A stretch of DNA of 59,052 nt from Bacillus sp. (in: firmicutes) (GCA_017656295.1 JACDOC010000017.1:1-59052); one strand, 5' to 3'; positions 27,482 through 40,651 are shown, numbered from the stretch's first letter. Notes: a model not told the origin generated them from the letters alone. A program made the numbers and translations.

Positions 27482-27760
27482 AACTCCACCCCTTTGCCTT
27501 TGTTATAAAACAGCTTTATTAAATTTATTAGTATTATATAACAGAACAACAAAAAGTGAAATAATTTTTCAGAATTTTCGTTCGACAAATTCTGCGTGTC
27601 CTATAGTTTAAGAGAAAAGACACCTTTGATATACCAGTTGTACTCGTAAGTAATTGCACGGACGGTACTAGAAAGAGCCGTATTTCTATAAGAAGCAAAT
27701 AGAATACGCTAACAGAATAGCCAGTTTTGAATTTCCATCCATTTAACCATTTAAATTTTA
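27482..27760. promoter_or_regulatory. aceB upstream region with a likely -10 element
   Basis: On the minus strand a perfect TATAAT lies at 27533-27538, with TTTCAC (weak -35) 17 bp upstream, about 52 nt before the aceB start codon. No consensus cre box is visible. The rest is AT-rich and gene-free up to MITE C. Confidence 0.45.
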
Positions 27761-28019
27761 GGCTATGTTATATGTCATTGTTGATTTTTAGCAAGTTATT
27801 CACACGGTGGCGATCCCAGCGGGAACAAGAAGCCGCAAGACCCTTACTTGAGCGTAGCGAGGGAAGCGGCTTGCAACTTGCCCGCGGAAAGCGTCCGCCA
27901 CAAGCGTAATGTATAAATAACAACAGTATCGTTTAACAGACACCCATGCCAATATAAAATTGGCACATGATATTTGAAATAACAGCAAAAGTTATCCATA
28001 GGTATTTCAGGGTAGAGCC
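27761..28019 (+). mobile_element. MITE copy C (long form, perfect target duplication)
   Basis: 259-bp element from GGCTATGTTATATG to GGGTAGAGCC. Perfect 8-bp repeats AAATTTTA flank it (27753-27760 and 28020-28027). It has the same hairpin core and right extension as copies A and D; the DnaA-like nonamer here is TTATCCATA (one mismatch). Confidence 0.9.
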
Positions 28020-28033
28020 AAATTTTAAAATAT

Positions 28034-28071
28034 AAAAAAACGCTTGGACAGTTAAAAAACTATCCAAGCGT
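28034..28071 (-). terminator. Terminator of putP
   Basis: ACGCTTGGA (28040-28048) pairs with TCCAAGCGT (28063-28071), T7 follows on the minus strand. The target duplication of MITE C ends 7 bp away from it. Confidence 0.85.
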
Positions 28072-28078
28072 TATTTCA

Positions 28079-29533
28079 TTATGCTTTTGCTTTTTCAAAT
28101 TCTTCTTGGATTTCTTCCGAAGGTGCTTCTGTTAGTAAGCTGAAAATAATGATCGCTAGTGTACATACAATGAATCCTGGAACAATTTCATATAGGTCAT
28201 ATAAGCCGCCTTCAAGCTGTTTCCAAATCACAACGGTGGCCGAACCTGATACTAATCCTGCTAGTGCCCCCCAGCGATTCATCCGCTTCCAGAATAGGGA
28301 TAAAATAATGACAGGTCCAAAGGCCGCTCCGAATCCACCCCAAGCATAGCTGACAAGGTCAAGGACGGAGCTGTCTGGGTTGCTCGCTAACACAATCGCA
28401 ATTAACGCAATAACAACTACCGAAATCCGTCCAACCCATACTAATTCTTTTTCGGATGCATTTTTTCGGAAAATCGCTTTATAAAAGTCTTCAGCAATCG
28501 CACTAGAAGATACGAGTAACTGTGAGTCAATCGTACTCATAATTGCTGATAAAATCGCGGCTAGTAAAATACCAGCTACCCATGGTTGAAATAGCACTTG
28601 AGTAAAGTCCATAAAGACGGTTTCTGCGTCTGCTAATGGCTTGTCAGCAAAATAGGCGATACCGGCAAAACCAGTAAATACAGCTCCTAATAAACCGAAA
28701 ATCATCCACACCATACCGATTAATCGAGCCGTTGGCACATCTTTTTTAGACTTTAGTGCCATAAAGCGAGTAATAATGTGCGGTTGACCAAAGTAACCTA
28801 ATCCCCAAGCCATGGACGAAATAATTCCCATTGCTGTCATACCTGCAAAAACGTCTAACGCTTCTGGATTCACGGAAGCTACTTTTTCCACTACAACTCC
28901 AAATCCACCAAGCTCCACAATGGCAGCTATCGGAACAATGAGGAGAGCCGCAAACATTAATAATCCTTGGAAAAAGTCGGTCCAGCTTACCGCTAGAAAC
29001 CCACCTAAAAATGTATAAGAAATAATGACGATTGCACCAATCCAAAGAGCGGCTGTGTAATCAAGACCAAACGAGTTTTCGAATAATTTTCCTCCCGCAA
29101 CCATTCCGGAAGAGGTATAGAACGTAAAGAATAATAAAATAACAAAGGCAGAAATAATTCGTATTAATTTTGAATCATCACGGAAACGGTTTTCGAGATA
29201 ATCAGGAATCGTTAGTGAGTTTTTCGCTACTTCCGTATACGTACGAAGACGCTTCGCTACAAACTGCCAGTTTAGATAGGCACCAAGGGAAAGACCGATA
29301 CAGATCCAAATCGAATTTAATCCAGCTGCATACGCTGCCCCAGGCAGTCCTAACAGCAACCAACCACTCATATCTGATGCCCCAGCGCTTAACGCGGCAA
29401 CTCCAGGGCCGAGACTACGTCCACCAAGAATATAATCAGATAAGTTCGAAGTCATTCGATAAAACCATAAACCGATGGCCAACATAGCGGCTAAATAAAC
29501 AATAAATGTGACAAGCGTTGCTGTTGACATCAT
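28079..29533 (-). CDS. putP: Sodium/proline symporter (PutP/OpuE)
   Basis: The 484-residue protein has about 12-13 membrane helices and the Na+/solute symporter (SSS) signatures GGRSLGPGVAALSAGASDMSGW (about 37-58, Na+ and proline site) and the FLGGFLAVSWTDFFQGLLM region near 175-193. It imports proline. The locus matches opuE of B. subtilis, but it sits next to pruA here, so both catabolic and osmoprotective uptake are possible. It starts 3 nt after a 32-aa membrane protein and its SD lies inside that gene, so translation is probably coupled. Confidence 0.93.
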   Translation of the reverse strand: MMSTATLVTFIVYLAAMLAIGLWFYRMTSNLSDYILGGRSLGPGVAALSAGASDMSGWLLLGLPGAAYAAGLNSIWICIGLSLGAYLNWQFVAKRLRTYTEVAKNSLTIPDYLENRFRDDSKLIRIISAFVILLFFTFYTSSGMVAGGKLFENSFGLDYTAALWIGAIVIISYTFLGGFLAVSWTDFFQGLLMFAALLIVPIAAIVELGGFGVVVEKVASVNPEALDVFAGMTAMGIISSMAWGLGYFGQPHIITRFMALKSKKDVPTARLIGMVWMIFGLLGAVFTGFAGIAYFADKPLADAETVFMDFTQVLFQPWVAGILLAAILSAIMSTIDSQLLVSSSAIAEDFYKAIFRKNASEKELVWVGRISVVVIALIAIVLASNPDSSVLDLVSYAWGGFGAAFGPVIILSLFWKRMNRWGALAGLVSGSATVVIWKQLEGGLYDLYEIVPGFIVCTLAIIIFSLLTEAPSEEIQEEFEKAKA

Positions 29534-29536
29534 ACC

Positions 29537-29635
29537 CTATTGTTCGCTCCTTTCCGTGAAGTACGTCACGACACTAAGCAAAATAATGCCTAGCATTGGG
29601 CCAAACACCCAAAATAACGTAGATGCTGATAACAT
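29537..29635 (-). CDS. Symporter small accessory protein (32 aa)
   Basis: MLSASTLFWVFGPMLGIILL then SVVTYFTERSEQ: one membrane helix of about 20 residues with a short charged tail. The start at 29635 is set by a G-rich SD (GGGGGTGGGAAG); a longer frame to 29755 has none. It ends 3 nt before putP. Small single-helix proteins just upstream of SSS-family symporters are known and are thought to assist the transporter; this is inferred from position and shape. Confidence 0.65.
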   Translation of the reverse strand: MLSASTLFWVFGPMLGIILLSVVTYFTERSEQ

Positions 29636-30107
29636 CTTCCCACCCCCATGAATATTTTGTAAACCCTTGTATGGAGTTCCAATATTTTGCATAAAATTTG
29701 TATATTCAACCTTTCGATTGAAAGGGTTTACAACATCGATATTATAGAATTTCAAAACTAATTTTATTCATTGTATACTAGTAAAATAATATATAATTAT
29801 TCAATTACTCTTATATTATAATCGAAATCGGAATGAATAAAAATATTTTGTTAGCATTTTCGAAAAAATTTTTTGTAACTTTTTAATTTTACAATATTTT
29901 TATAATAAAATTATTGAATCGAATATAAATTGTTTATCTTATACTTAACCTCTAGGTAGAGAAATTGTTTGTAAAAGTTTCATATAGGTCGCACGTATTG
30001 AGGAAACTTGTTCGCTAAGGAGTTGGAAAGTGCTTAGTATTCGATAGGAATGTGTTTTACACAAAAGGGACAGCCCTCGTACAAAGACTGTCCCTATCAA
30101 ACCTTGA
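29636..30107. promoter_or_regulatory. putP upstream region with a cre-like box
   Basis: Very AT-rich. TGAAAGGGTTTACA at 29719-29732 matches the CcpA cre pattern TGWAANCGNTNWCA except for G in place of the central C; it lies about 85 nt upstream of the accessory gene's start. No other gene or clear promoter pair was found; the pruA terminator (30062-30094) is at the right end. Confidence 0.4.
30062..30094 (-). terminator. Terminator of pruA
   Basis: GGGACAG (30067-30073) and CTGTCCC (30088-30094); TTTTGT follows on the minus strand. Confidence 0.75.
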
Positions 30108-31652
30108 TTAAAGCATTTCCGAAGTTGTCTTCGCTTGCATGTGTAAGATTAAGTAGTCTGGGCCACCGGCTTTGGAGTCTGTACCGGACATATTGAAGCC
30201 ACCGAACGGTTGGTAACCAACGATGGCACCTGTACAACCGCGGTTGAAGTAAAGGTTTCCGACATGGAAGTCTTCACGTGCTTTTTCGATGTTTGCACGG
30301 TTGTTGGAGATTACTGCTCCTGTTAAGCCGTATTCGGTGTTGTTCGCAATGTCAATCGCATGATCGAAGTCTTTCGCTTTTGTAAAGGCCACGACTGGTC
30401 CGAAAATTTCTTCTTGCATGATGCGCGCCTCAGGATCCACATCCGCAAAGACCGTTGGCTGGATAAAGTAACCTTTTGAGTCGTCCCCTTCGCCACCTGT
30501 CATGAGTTTGCCTTCTTGTTTTCCAATTTCAATGTAGTTCATGATTTTGTTGAAGGCGCTTTGGTCGATGACTGGACCCATGAATGTGCTTTGTTCTGCT
30601 GGGTTTCCGACTTTTAGTTCTTTTGTTAATTCGACGACGCGGTTTAATACTTGATCGTACACGTCTTCGACGATGACCGCACGAGAGCATGCGGAACATT
30701 TTTGTCCAGAGAAGCCAAACGCTGACGCTACGATGGATTGAGCTGCTAATTCTAGATCCGCGTCTTTGTCGACAACGATTGTGTCTTTTCCGCCCATTTC
30801 CGCAATAACGCGTTTTAACCAAATTTGGCCTGGGTTCACTTTCGCTGCACGCTCGTAAATGCGAATACCAACATCACGAGAACCGGTGAAACTGATGAAA
30901 CGAGTTTTCGGATGATCCACTAAGTAGTCCCCGACTTCGGCCCCGCTACCTGGGATGAAGTTTAGAACACCTGCAGGAAGACCTGCTTCTTCTAATACTT
31001 CGACAAATTTATAAGCGACAACCGGAGTGGCACTTGCTGGTTTTAATAGCACAGTGTTACCTGTCACAAGGGATGCCACTGTGGTACCGGCCATGATCGC
31101 AAACGGGAAGTTCCATGGGGAAATGACCACACCGACACCTAATGGAATGTAATTAAATCGGTTAAATTCACCCGGACGGCTTTCCACTGGAATTCCGTCT
31201 TTTAATTTCAACATTTGACGACCGTAATACTCCATGAAGTCAATCGCTTCCGCTGTATCGGCATCGGCTTCTTTCCATGGCTTACCTGCTTCTTTTACAA
31301 GTAAAGCAGAAAACTCATGCTTGCGACGACGAACGAGCGCAGCCGCTTTAAATAAAATATCTGCACGCACTTCTGGTTTTACTTTTTTCCATGTTTGGAA
31401 CGTTTCGTACGCCACGTTCATCGCTTTTTCCGCGAGTTCTTTGTTCGCTTTAGAAACGCGACCGATCACTTCTTCTTTGTTCGCTGGGTTGATCGAAACG
31501 ATTTTGTCTTCTGTTGTCACGCGCTCGCCACCGATGACTAGCGGATAATCTTGACCTAAATAACTTTCAACAAGCTTTAATCCTTCCTGGAACGCTCGCT
31601 TATTCTCTTCTTTCGAAAAGTCCGTAAACGGTTCGTGTTTGTACGGGATCAT
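30108..31652 (-). CDS. pruA: L-glutamate gamma-semialdehyde dehydrogenase (P5C dehydrogenase)
   Basis: The 514-residue aldehyde dehydrogenase oxidises pyrroline-5-carboxylate/glutamate semialdehyde to glutamate with NAD, the second step of proline (and arginine) breakdown. The catalytic Glu is in [14 protein letters not shown] (about 284-297) and the catalytic Cys in [13 protein letters not shown] (about 314-326), with [14 protein letters not shown] near 169 for NAD binding. The length matches RocA/YcgN-type enzymes. SD GGAGGG before the ATG. No proline dehydrogenase gene is visible in the window. Confidence 0.95.
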   Translation of the reverse strand: MIPYKHEPFTDFSKEENKRAFQEGLKLVESYLGQDYPLVIGGERVTTEDKIVSINPANKEEVIGRVSKANKELAEKAMNVAYETFQTWKKVKPEVRADILFKAAALVRRRKHEFSALLVKEAGKPWKEADADTAEAIDFMEYYGRQMLKLKDGIPVESRPGEFNRFNYIPLGVGVVISPWNFPFAIMAGTTVASLVTGNTVLLKPASATPVVAYKFVEVLEEAGLPAGVLNFIPGSGAEVGDYLVDHPKTRFISFTGSRDVGIRIYERAAKVNPGQIWLKRVIAEMGGKDTIVVDKDADLELAAQSIVASAFGFSGQKCSACSRAVIVEDVYDQVLNRVVELTKELKVGNPAEQSTFMGPVIDQSAFNKIMNYIEIGKQEGKLMTGGEGDDSKGYFIQPTVFADVDPEARIMQEEIFGPVVAFTKAKDFDHAIDIANNTEYGLTGAVISNNRANIEKAREDFHVGNLYFNRGCTGAIVGYQPFGGFNMSGTDSKAGGPDYLILHMQAKTTSEML

Positions 31653-31669
31653 CCCATTCCCTCCTATTC

Positions 31670-31683
31670 AGTAAACGTTTTCA
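31670..31683. promoter_or_regulatory. cre-like box upstream of pruA
   Basis: On the minus strand TGAAAACGTTTACT matches 13 of 14 positions of the CcpA cre consensus. It lies 18-31 nt upstream of the pruA start codon, a position where CcpA could block transcription. Confidence 0.5.
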
Positions 31684-31757
31684 ATACATTTTTCATTCTA
31701 TCATGGATTGTTTTTGTTCATCAATTTTCGAAAGATTGGCATTTTTATAGCAAAAAT

Positions 31758-31795
31758 CCGGTACTGACTTCCGGGGAGTCAGTACCGGTTTTTCC
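31758..31795. terminator. Bidirectional orphan terminator
   Basis: Perfect 12-bp stem CCGGTACTGACT (31758-31769) with its complement (31777-31788), T5 on the plus strand and T5 on the minus strand. On the minus strand it would stop read-through from camS. Confidence 0.8.
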
Positions 31796-31810
31796 TTTGA
31801 TGTTGCGAAG

Positions 31811-31924
31811 AGATGTGCCTATCGGTCCGCTTTTGTGTCCTATGTGCCAATCTAGATGTCTTATAAGCCTTTTTCATCTTCTAAATGCGCCAATTCCAAT
31901 ATCCTATGTACCAAACCCGTATGC
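31811..31924. repeat. Degenerate 21-bp tandem array
   Basis: A seven-base core of the form AT(G/A)NGCC or ATGTACC recurs at 31813, 31834, 31842, 31863, 31885 and 31906. Apart from one 8-bp step, the spacing is 21 or 22 bp. Units such as CCTATGTGCCAATCTAGATG and TCCTATGTACCAAACCCGTA align over most of their length. It occupies the gap between pruA and MITE D. Confidence 0.55.
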
Positions 31925-31964
31925 TAATGATACCTGAAAACCAACACTTTTTCTTTATCAGCAA

Positions 31965-32226
31965 GGCTCTACCCTGAAATAACTGTGGATAACTTTTGCT
32001 GTTATTTCATTTATCGATGTGCCAATTATTATTGGCATGGGTGTCTGTTAAACACTCATGTTGATATTTATACATTATGCTTGTGGCTGACGCTTTCTGG
32101 CGGGCAAGCCGCAAGCCGCTTCCCTCGCTACGCTCAAGTAAGGGTCTTGCCTGGCTTCTTGTCCCCGCTGGAGTCGCCGCCGTGTGAATAACTTGCTAAA
32201 AATCAACAATGACATATAACAGAGCC
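31965..32226 (-). mobile_element. MITE copy D (long form, inverted orientation)
   Basis: 262-bp reverse-orientation copy with terminal repeats GGCTCT...AGAGCC. TGTGGATAA at 31984-31992 is an exact DnaA box (minus strand TTATCCACA). No target duplication is visible (ATCAGCAA left, TTCTCAAA right), so one flank may have changed. It ends a few bases before the camS terminator. Confidence 0.85.
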
Positions 32227-32231
32227 TTCTC

Positions 32232-32265
32232 AAAAAAAGATGACCGCATTATGCAGCCATCTTTT
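32232..32265 (-). terminator. Terminator of camS
   Basis: AAAGATG..GCAT and ATGC..CATCTTT form a stem with a small loop; T7 follows on the minus strand. It begins within the camS stop codon. Confidence 0.7.
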
Positions 32266-33433
32266 AATCGTATATGTGTACAAACGGTTCATTTTCGTTT
32301 GGTTTGCGGACTATTAAGGCTTCAGGCCCTGTAACAGACGTTACATTGACTTCAACATTCAAATATGGCGGAAAATGGTCCATCACGAGGCCGGTGACGT
32401 ATTGCGTAAAGCCAATGGTTTCGCCTTTTCCGTAAAACTGAATCGGAATTTCAATTTTTAAATCTTGAAGTTGGTCATTGACATAAAAACCACGACCAAC
32501 GACTCCGTTGTAATTCGGGAAGTATTCTTCTACGTCATCTTTAAAATTCACAAAAATCGTATAGTCTTCTCTTTTCTCTTTTTCTGCTTCTGAAGATGGG
32601 AATAAATAATATTTTTCGTTAACTTCTTCCCACTTATCAATCTTCGAACTGTTATTCGATACGTACGTATAGGCAAAAAAGTTACCAGGTACGACGGAAT
32701 TTTTTCCTTTTTGTTCGTATAAAGCAATCACAATTGGAATATTAGATAAACCGTCCATTTGACGAAGGCGTTTGAGGACTTCGTCTGCTATTTTCTTTCC
32801 TTGTTCGACTACTTTTTCATGGGGAATGTCGACGGTAAACGTTGGTCCATATTGAATTTCTTGATAATAATGGACCGAGTTTAACGCAAGACCAATAACC
32901 ACTCCACCTAACTTGACGGTATCTTCATCGCTTTTGATTAAATAATTATGCTCTAATATATGAGCTAAATAGATTGGATTTTTTTCATTCTGCTCAGCAA
33001 TGGTCCCTTTTCCGTCATTCGGAGGGTTTAACCCAAGATTTTTTTCTGGATCTATTTTTTTCGCTTTTAGTTCCTGCTCTGTATATTTTCGATTTAACCA
33101 GGCGTTGATAGTTGAACGGTCTAAATATTGTCCCTCTTGGAAAAAGTAATCTTCCGTCGAGAATACATTTTGCGCAATTCTCATTAGCCCTGTTTCAAAC
33201 TCGGCTATATCGTAACGAGTATTTAAGTTTCCAACAACGACCCCACGAGATTGACTCGGTTTAAATGGTAAAATCGTCCGATAATATTGATTAGAAATAT
33301 TGTAATTCGGGATTATCGCTGTTTCTTTTGTTTTATCTTCTTCCTGAATCACTTCGTCTTGCTTTTCAAACTTAGGAGCACAGCCTCCTAAAAGAAGAAG
33401 GGAGACTAGTGCACCGTAAATGAAACGCTTCAT
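32264..33433 (-). CDS. camS: CamS family lipoprotein (YerH)
   Basis: The 389-residue lipoprotein begins MKRFIYGALVSLLLLGGCAP, with lipobox LLGGC (Cys18). CamS is named for a sex-pheromone-like peptide in the staphylococcal and enterococcal homologues. The core has conserved Bacillus YerH regions (PNYNISNQYYRTILPFKPSQSR, NKGTIAEQNEKNPIYLAHILEHNYLI). The start at 33433 follows AGAGGTG; a GTG 4 codons earlier overlaps that SD and is less likely. It starts 15 nt after ligA, ending the pcrB-pcrA-ligA-camS unit. Confidence 0.93.
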   Translation of the reverse strand: MKRFIYGALVSLLLLGGCAPKFEKQDEVIQEEDKTKETAIIPNYNISNQYYRTILPFKPSQSRGVVVGNLNTRYDIAEFETGLMRIAQNVFSTEDYFFQEGQYLDRSTINAWLNRKYTEQELKAKKIDPEKNLGLNPPNDGKGTIAEQNEKNPIYLAHILEHNYLIKSDEDTVKLGGVVIGLALNSVHYYQEIQYGPTFTVDIPHEKVVEQGKKIADEVLKRLRQMDGLSNIPIVIALYEQKGKNSVVPGNFFAYTYVSNNSSKIDKWEEVNEKYYLFPSSEAEKEKREDYTIFVNFKDDVEEYFPNYNGVVGRGFYVNDQLQDLKIEIPIQFYGKGETIGFTQYVTGLVMDHFPPYLNVEVNVTSVTGPEALIVRKPNENEPFVHIYD

Positions 33434-33448
33434 GTGTACCTGCACCTC

Positions 33449-37662
<4,214 letters not shown>

Positions 37663-37732
37663 GAATGGTACACCACCTATACAGAACATTTGTTCTTATT
37701 ATAAACGATATGTCTTGTACATTTCATGATTT

Positions 37733-38425
37733 TTAATCCATTGATTTTACGGCTTTGACCGTTGCTAACGCTTGGTCTAAATCTTCGTACACCACGTTTC
37801 CAACGACAACGACATCCGCATATTGGGCCATTTCTTCAGCTTGTTCCGGTCCTTTTATGCCGCCACCGTAAAATAAGGTAGTTTCAGTCAACGTTTGTTT
37901 CACTTCTTTTACAAGCTCGACATCACCGTAAGAGCCGCTATATTCTAAATAAAATATCGGCATCCGGAACATTTTTTCCGCCATCATCGCGTAGCCAAGG
38001 ACATCTTCCTTAGTGAGTTCCGTGTTTGCGCCTGTTAATTGGGCTGCTTTACATTGTTCATTTAAAATACAATAACCTTCTACAACAATTTCATCCCAGT
38101 TCATTAATTCTCCGTACTCTTTGATAGCCGCATGGTGCAGCCCTTTAAACCATTCGGAACGATCCGTGTTTAAAACCGTTGGGATAAAATAAAAATCAAA
38201 CCCTGGGGTAATGGATTCGATATTGGATACTTCTAACACACAAGGTACCGTATAGCGACGAATCCGAGCCATTAAATCAAGCACGTTCTCTAACGTTACA
38301 CCATCTGAACCGCCAACTACTATCGCGTCGGTTCCTGACTCGCACACTTTTTCTAAAGCTTCATCTGAAATGGATTTATTTGGATCGAGTTTAAAAACAT
38401 GCTTCCACTCGCGAATATCGTACAT
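37733..38425 (-). CDS. pcrB: Heptaprenylglyceryl phosphate synthase PcrB
   Basis: The 230-residue TIM-barrel prenyltransferase joins heptaprenyl diphosphate to glycerol-1-phosphate to make an archaea-like ether lipid. Family marks: [37 protein letters not shown] and [12 protein letters not shown] near 188-199. The start at 38425 is chosen because GGAGG precedes it and MYD... is the family N-terminus; an ATG at 38440 lies upstream of that SD. First gene of pcrB-pcrA-ligA-camS, with 70 nt to pcrA. Confidence 0.95.
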   Translation of the reverse strand: MYDIREWKHVFKLDPNKSISDEALEKVCESGTDAIVVGGSDGVTLENVLDLMARIRRYTVPCVLEVSNIESITPGFDFYFIPTVLNTDRSEWFKGLHHAAIKEYGELMNWDEIVVEGYCILNEQCKAAQLTGANTELTKEDVLGYAMMAEKMFRMPIFYLEYSGSYGDVELVKEVKQTLTETTLFYGGGIKGPEQAEEMAQYADVVVVGNVVYEDLDQALATVKAVKSMD

Positions 38426-38568
38426 ACCTTTGTCCTCCATTACTTTTTTCCATTACACCATTATAGCATTTGTTGACCTGTTCAAAAAGAAACGATAGGA
38501 ACACTATGAAAAATGGATGTAACTTCCTTTATTCACTTCCGTCTATCTCTATAAGGAAGGTGAAGAAA

Positions 38569-39105
38569 TTGAAAAAATGGTTGATTGTTGTTTTGGTCAC
38601 TTTCGGTTTAGTTGGATGCCGTTTTTCTTCTGAACCTGTTGTAAAATCAACTGATGCTGATCCTATAGTCATTCAAGATACGATAAACGGGTTAAATTTT
38701 TATGTTGAACTTAATAAAGATACGTTTTCTAAAGGGGAAGAAATTCGTGTCAAGGCAAAAGTGACAAACGAGCGGGGAACTACACTCACTCATGTCATTG
38801 GAAGTTCGTCATGCCCGACCCCAATAAAAATCCTTATTACCAAACCAGATGAAGGGTACCAATTACTTGAGAAAGGAACTGAAAATTTGGTATGTACGGA
38901 TGATTACGGTTGGGGTCCTTTTAAACCTAATGAAACCTTAGAAATGGATGCTGTTTACGTTCAAAAAATAAGAAATTCTCCTTCAAAAAAAGAGGCACCA
39001 CGAGGAACATATGAAGTCAAGGTACTCGTAACAGAGATTCTTGATGTTTCTTCTTTGGAAATTACCCCTATTGCGATAAATACAACGATATCTCTTGTAG
39101 AGTAA
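38569..39105 (+). CDS. Lipoprotein with a BsuPI-like domain
   Basis: A TTG start at 38569 follows GGAAGGTG 6-9 nt upstream and gives a 178-residue protein with an ideal signal (LKKWLIVVLVTFGLVGCRFS, lipobox GLVGC, Cys17). The mature domain, NFYVELNKDTFSKGEEIRVK, then TLTHVIGSSSCPTP and YEVKVLVTEI, looks like the Ig-like BsuPI intracellular proteinase inhibitor fold. A longer in-frame ORF from 38470 has no SD. It is the only plus-strand gene here and faces yerC across a shared terminator. Function unknown. Confidence 0.75.
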   Translation: MKKWLIVVLVTFGLVGCRFSSEPVVKSTDADPIVIQDTINGLNFYVELNKDTFSKGEEIRVKAKVTNERGTTLTHVIGSSSCPTPIKILITKPDEGYQLLEKGTENLVCTDDYGWGPFKPNETLEMDAVYVQKIRNSPSKKEAPRGTYEVKVLVTEILDVSSLEITPIAINTTISLVE

Positions 39106-39185
39106 ATGTACATCATATTTTTTACTTCGGATGGAAGCGTAAATTATCTATTGTGTACTTTAATGAAAGGTGAGAATCTATGAAG

Positions 39186-39218
39186 AAAACAGGTGCTTCT
39201 TAGTGAAGCACCTGTTTT
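39186..39218. terminator. Bidirectional terminator
   Basis: AAAACAGGTGCTTC (39186-39199) and GAAGCACCTGTTTT (39204-39217) form a 14-bp stem with T5. Shared by the convergent lipoprotein gene and yerC. Confidence 0.9.
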
Positions 39219-39220
39219 TC

Positions 39221-39538
39221 TTATTCTTCGGTTTTTTCTTCTTTGTTTTCTTTTTCCAAACGATCTAGAACAAGGGCATAGGCATCATTTCCGTAGTTGA
39301 GACAACGTTTGACACGAGAGATGGTTGCCGTGCTAGCCCCTGTTTCGGTTTCAATTTTATGATAGGTGTTCCCTTCACGTAGCATGCGAGCTACTTCTAA
39401 TCGTTGGGACAACGATTGGATTTCATTCACTGTGCATAAATCGTCAAAAAAGCGATAGCATTCTTCTAAATCTTTTAAGGAAAGAATTGCTTTAAATAAT
39501 TGGTCTAATTCTCTCCCACGTAATTTGTCTATTTGCAT
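39221..39538 (-). CDS. yerC: TrpR-like protein YerC
   Basis: The 105-residue protein is a TrpR/YerC/YecD-type helix-turn-helix: RELDQLFKAILSLKDLEECYRFFDDLCTVNEIQSLSQRLEVARML with TYHKIETETGASTATISRVKRCL (about 54-82). DNA target not known. The ATG at 39538 is chosen because AGAGGAG lies 8 nt before it; a GTG one codon upstream is an alternative. It ends yerA-yerB-yerC. Confidence 0.92.
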   Translation of the reverse strand: MQIDKLRGRELDQLFKAILSLKDLEECYRFFDDLCTVNEIQSLSQRLEVARMLREGNTYHKIETETGASTATISRVKRCLNYGNDAYALVLDRLEKENKEEKTEE

Positions 39539-39555
39539 CACACATACTCCTCTTT

Positions 39556-40617
39556 TTAATTGGTTTCAATCGTCTCATACGATACAAAGTCTATTAATGA
39601 TGGAACGATATGAATCCACGTCTTACCAGGGGCAAATGCCACCTTTTGACCGTTACGTACTGGTACAATTCGTCCTTCATCGTTCATCCATTGAACTTTT
39701 TCTAACACCCCTTCGCGAATGAGAAGGGCATTTCCTCCCGAAAATAAGTTAATATCACGACGGCCGGCATTGTCAACTACTTTATGATCTGTTTCGATAA
39801 TAAAAATATTGTCAATTAATACCGGTTCATTTGTCTCTCGGTCGGCTGTTAACACCCCATCAGATATTCGCGTATATTTTCCCATTTCTTGATTATACTC
39901 ATACACGCTCGTAAACGTTGGGTTTTTATAATAGGAAACCATCACAGACGGAGCCGGTTGTCCAGTTAGTGTCTCTACTTCTTCTTCCGTTAAATATGGT
40001 AAAGCCTCTGGGCTGCGATTTAAATCGAATTGTAATTTCGTTGCTCCTTTGACGATACTGTCATACGTAATGTATGAATTGTGCGGTGCTACTCGTGAGG
40101 AGTCACGTTTAAAAAGCGTTCCATCGTATTGTATACCATTCATGTTGTCGATGTATCCACTTTCGAGCATTTGACGCGCTTCAGGGCTATAGCCGTGTGC
40201 AATATATATACTGTCGTATCCTTTGGCCAGCTCAATGAAATAATCGCGTGAGCTACGGACAGGTCCAAATTTTTCCGGCATTTCGCTTTGGTAAATGGCT
40301 AAAAAACGAGTTACGTCTCCTTCCGCTAATACCTCGTAGACGATGTCGGCTTTATGTAAGCCTGTTTGCGGCCTGGCTTTCGGATGATTGTTAATCGTCA
40401 CGGCAATGGAGCGTTGCGCTATTTCTTCCTTTGCTGGTAACCCTGTTAAAGGGTAAACATAGGTCACTTCTTGTTTAACGGCTTCAACATTTGTCGTATC
40501 TTGCTCCTCGGTTTCTTCTACTGGCTCTGTTGTCACCGTTGTCGGCTCTTGTTCATCACTACACCCGACTAATAACGTAGCGACTACGGTCGTAGCCATC
40601 ATTTTTTTCACCCACAT
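39556..40617 (-). CDS. yerB: Lipoprotein YerB (DUF3048)
   Basis: The 353-residue lipoprotein starts MWVKKMMATTVVATLLVGCS (lipobox LLVGC, Cys19) and has the DUF3048 pattern: SIAVTINNHPKARPQTGLHKADIVYEVLAEGDVTRFLAIYQSEMPEKFGPVRSSRDYFIELAKGYDSIYIAHGYSPEA. Role unknown; it has been studied in B. subtilis mainly as a surface lipoprotein. The start at 40617 is set by GAGGTG; an ORF extension to 40650 lacks an SD. It lies 34 nt after yerA. Confidence 0.9.
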   Translation of the reverse strand: MWVKKMMATTVVATLLVGCSDEQEPTTVTTEPVEETEEQDTTNVEAVKQEVTYVYPLTGLPAKEEIAQRSIAVTINNHPKARPQTGLHKADIVYEVLAEGDVTRFLAIYQSEMPEKFGPVRSSRDYFIELAKGYDSIYIAHGYSPEARQMLESGYIDNMNGIQYDGTLFKRDSSRVAPHNSYITYDSIVKGATKLQFDLNRSPEALPYLTEEEVETLTGQPAPSVMVSYYKNPTFTSVYEYNQEMGKYTRISDGVLTADRETNEPVLIDNIFIIETDHKVVDNAGRRDINLFSGGNALLIREGVLEKVQWMNDEGRIVPVRNGQKVAFAPGKTWIHIVPSLIDFVSYETIETN

Positions 40618-40651
40618 GATTGACACCTCTATTTTCTTTCTCTTTATCATT

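Noticed and set aside
27727-27988. 60-62 aa ORFs over MITE C
   Set aside because: They lie in the hairpin core of a non-coding element, run antisense to each other and lack SDs; similar frames occur in the other copies by homology.
17560-32227. The repeats as REP/BIME or a CRISPR-like array
   Set aside because: Flanking 8-bp direct repeats and terminal inverted repeats fit transposed MITEs better.
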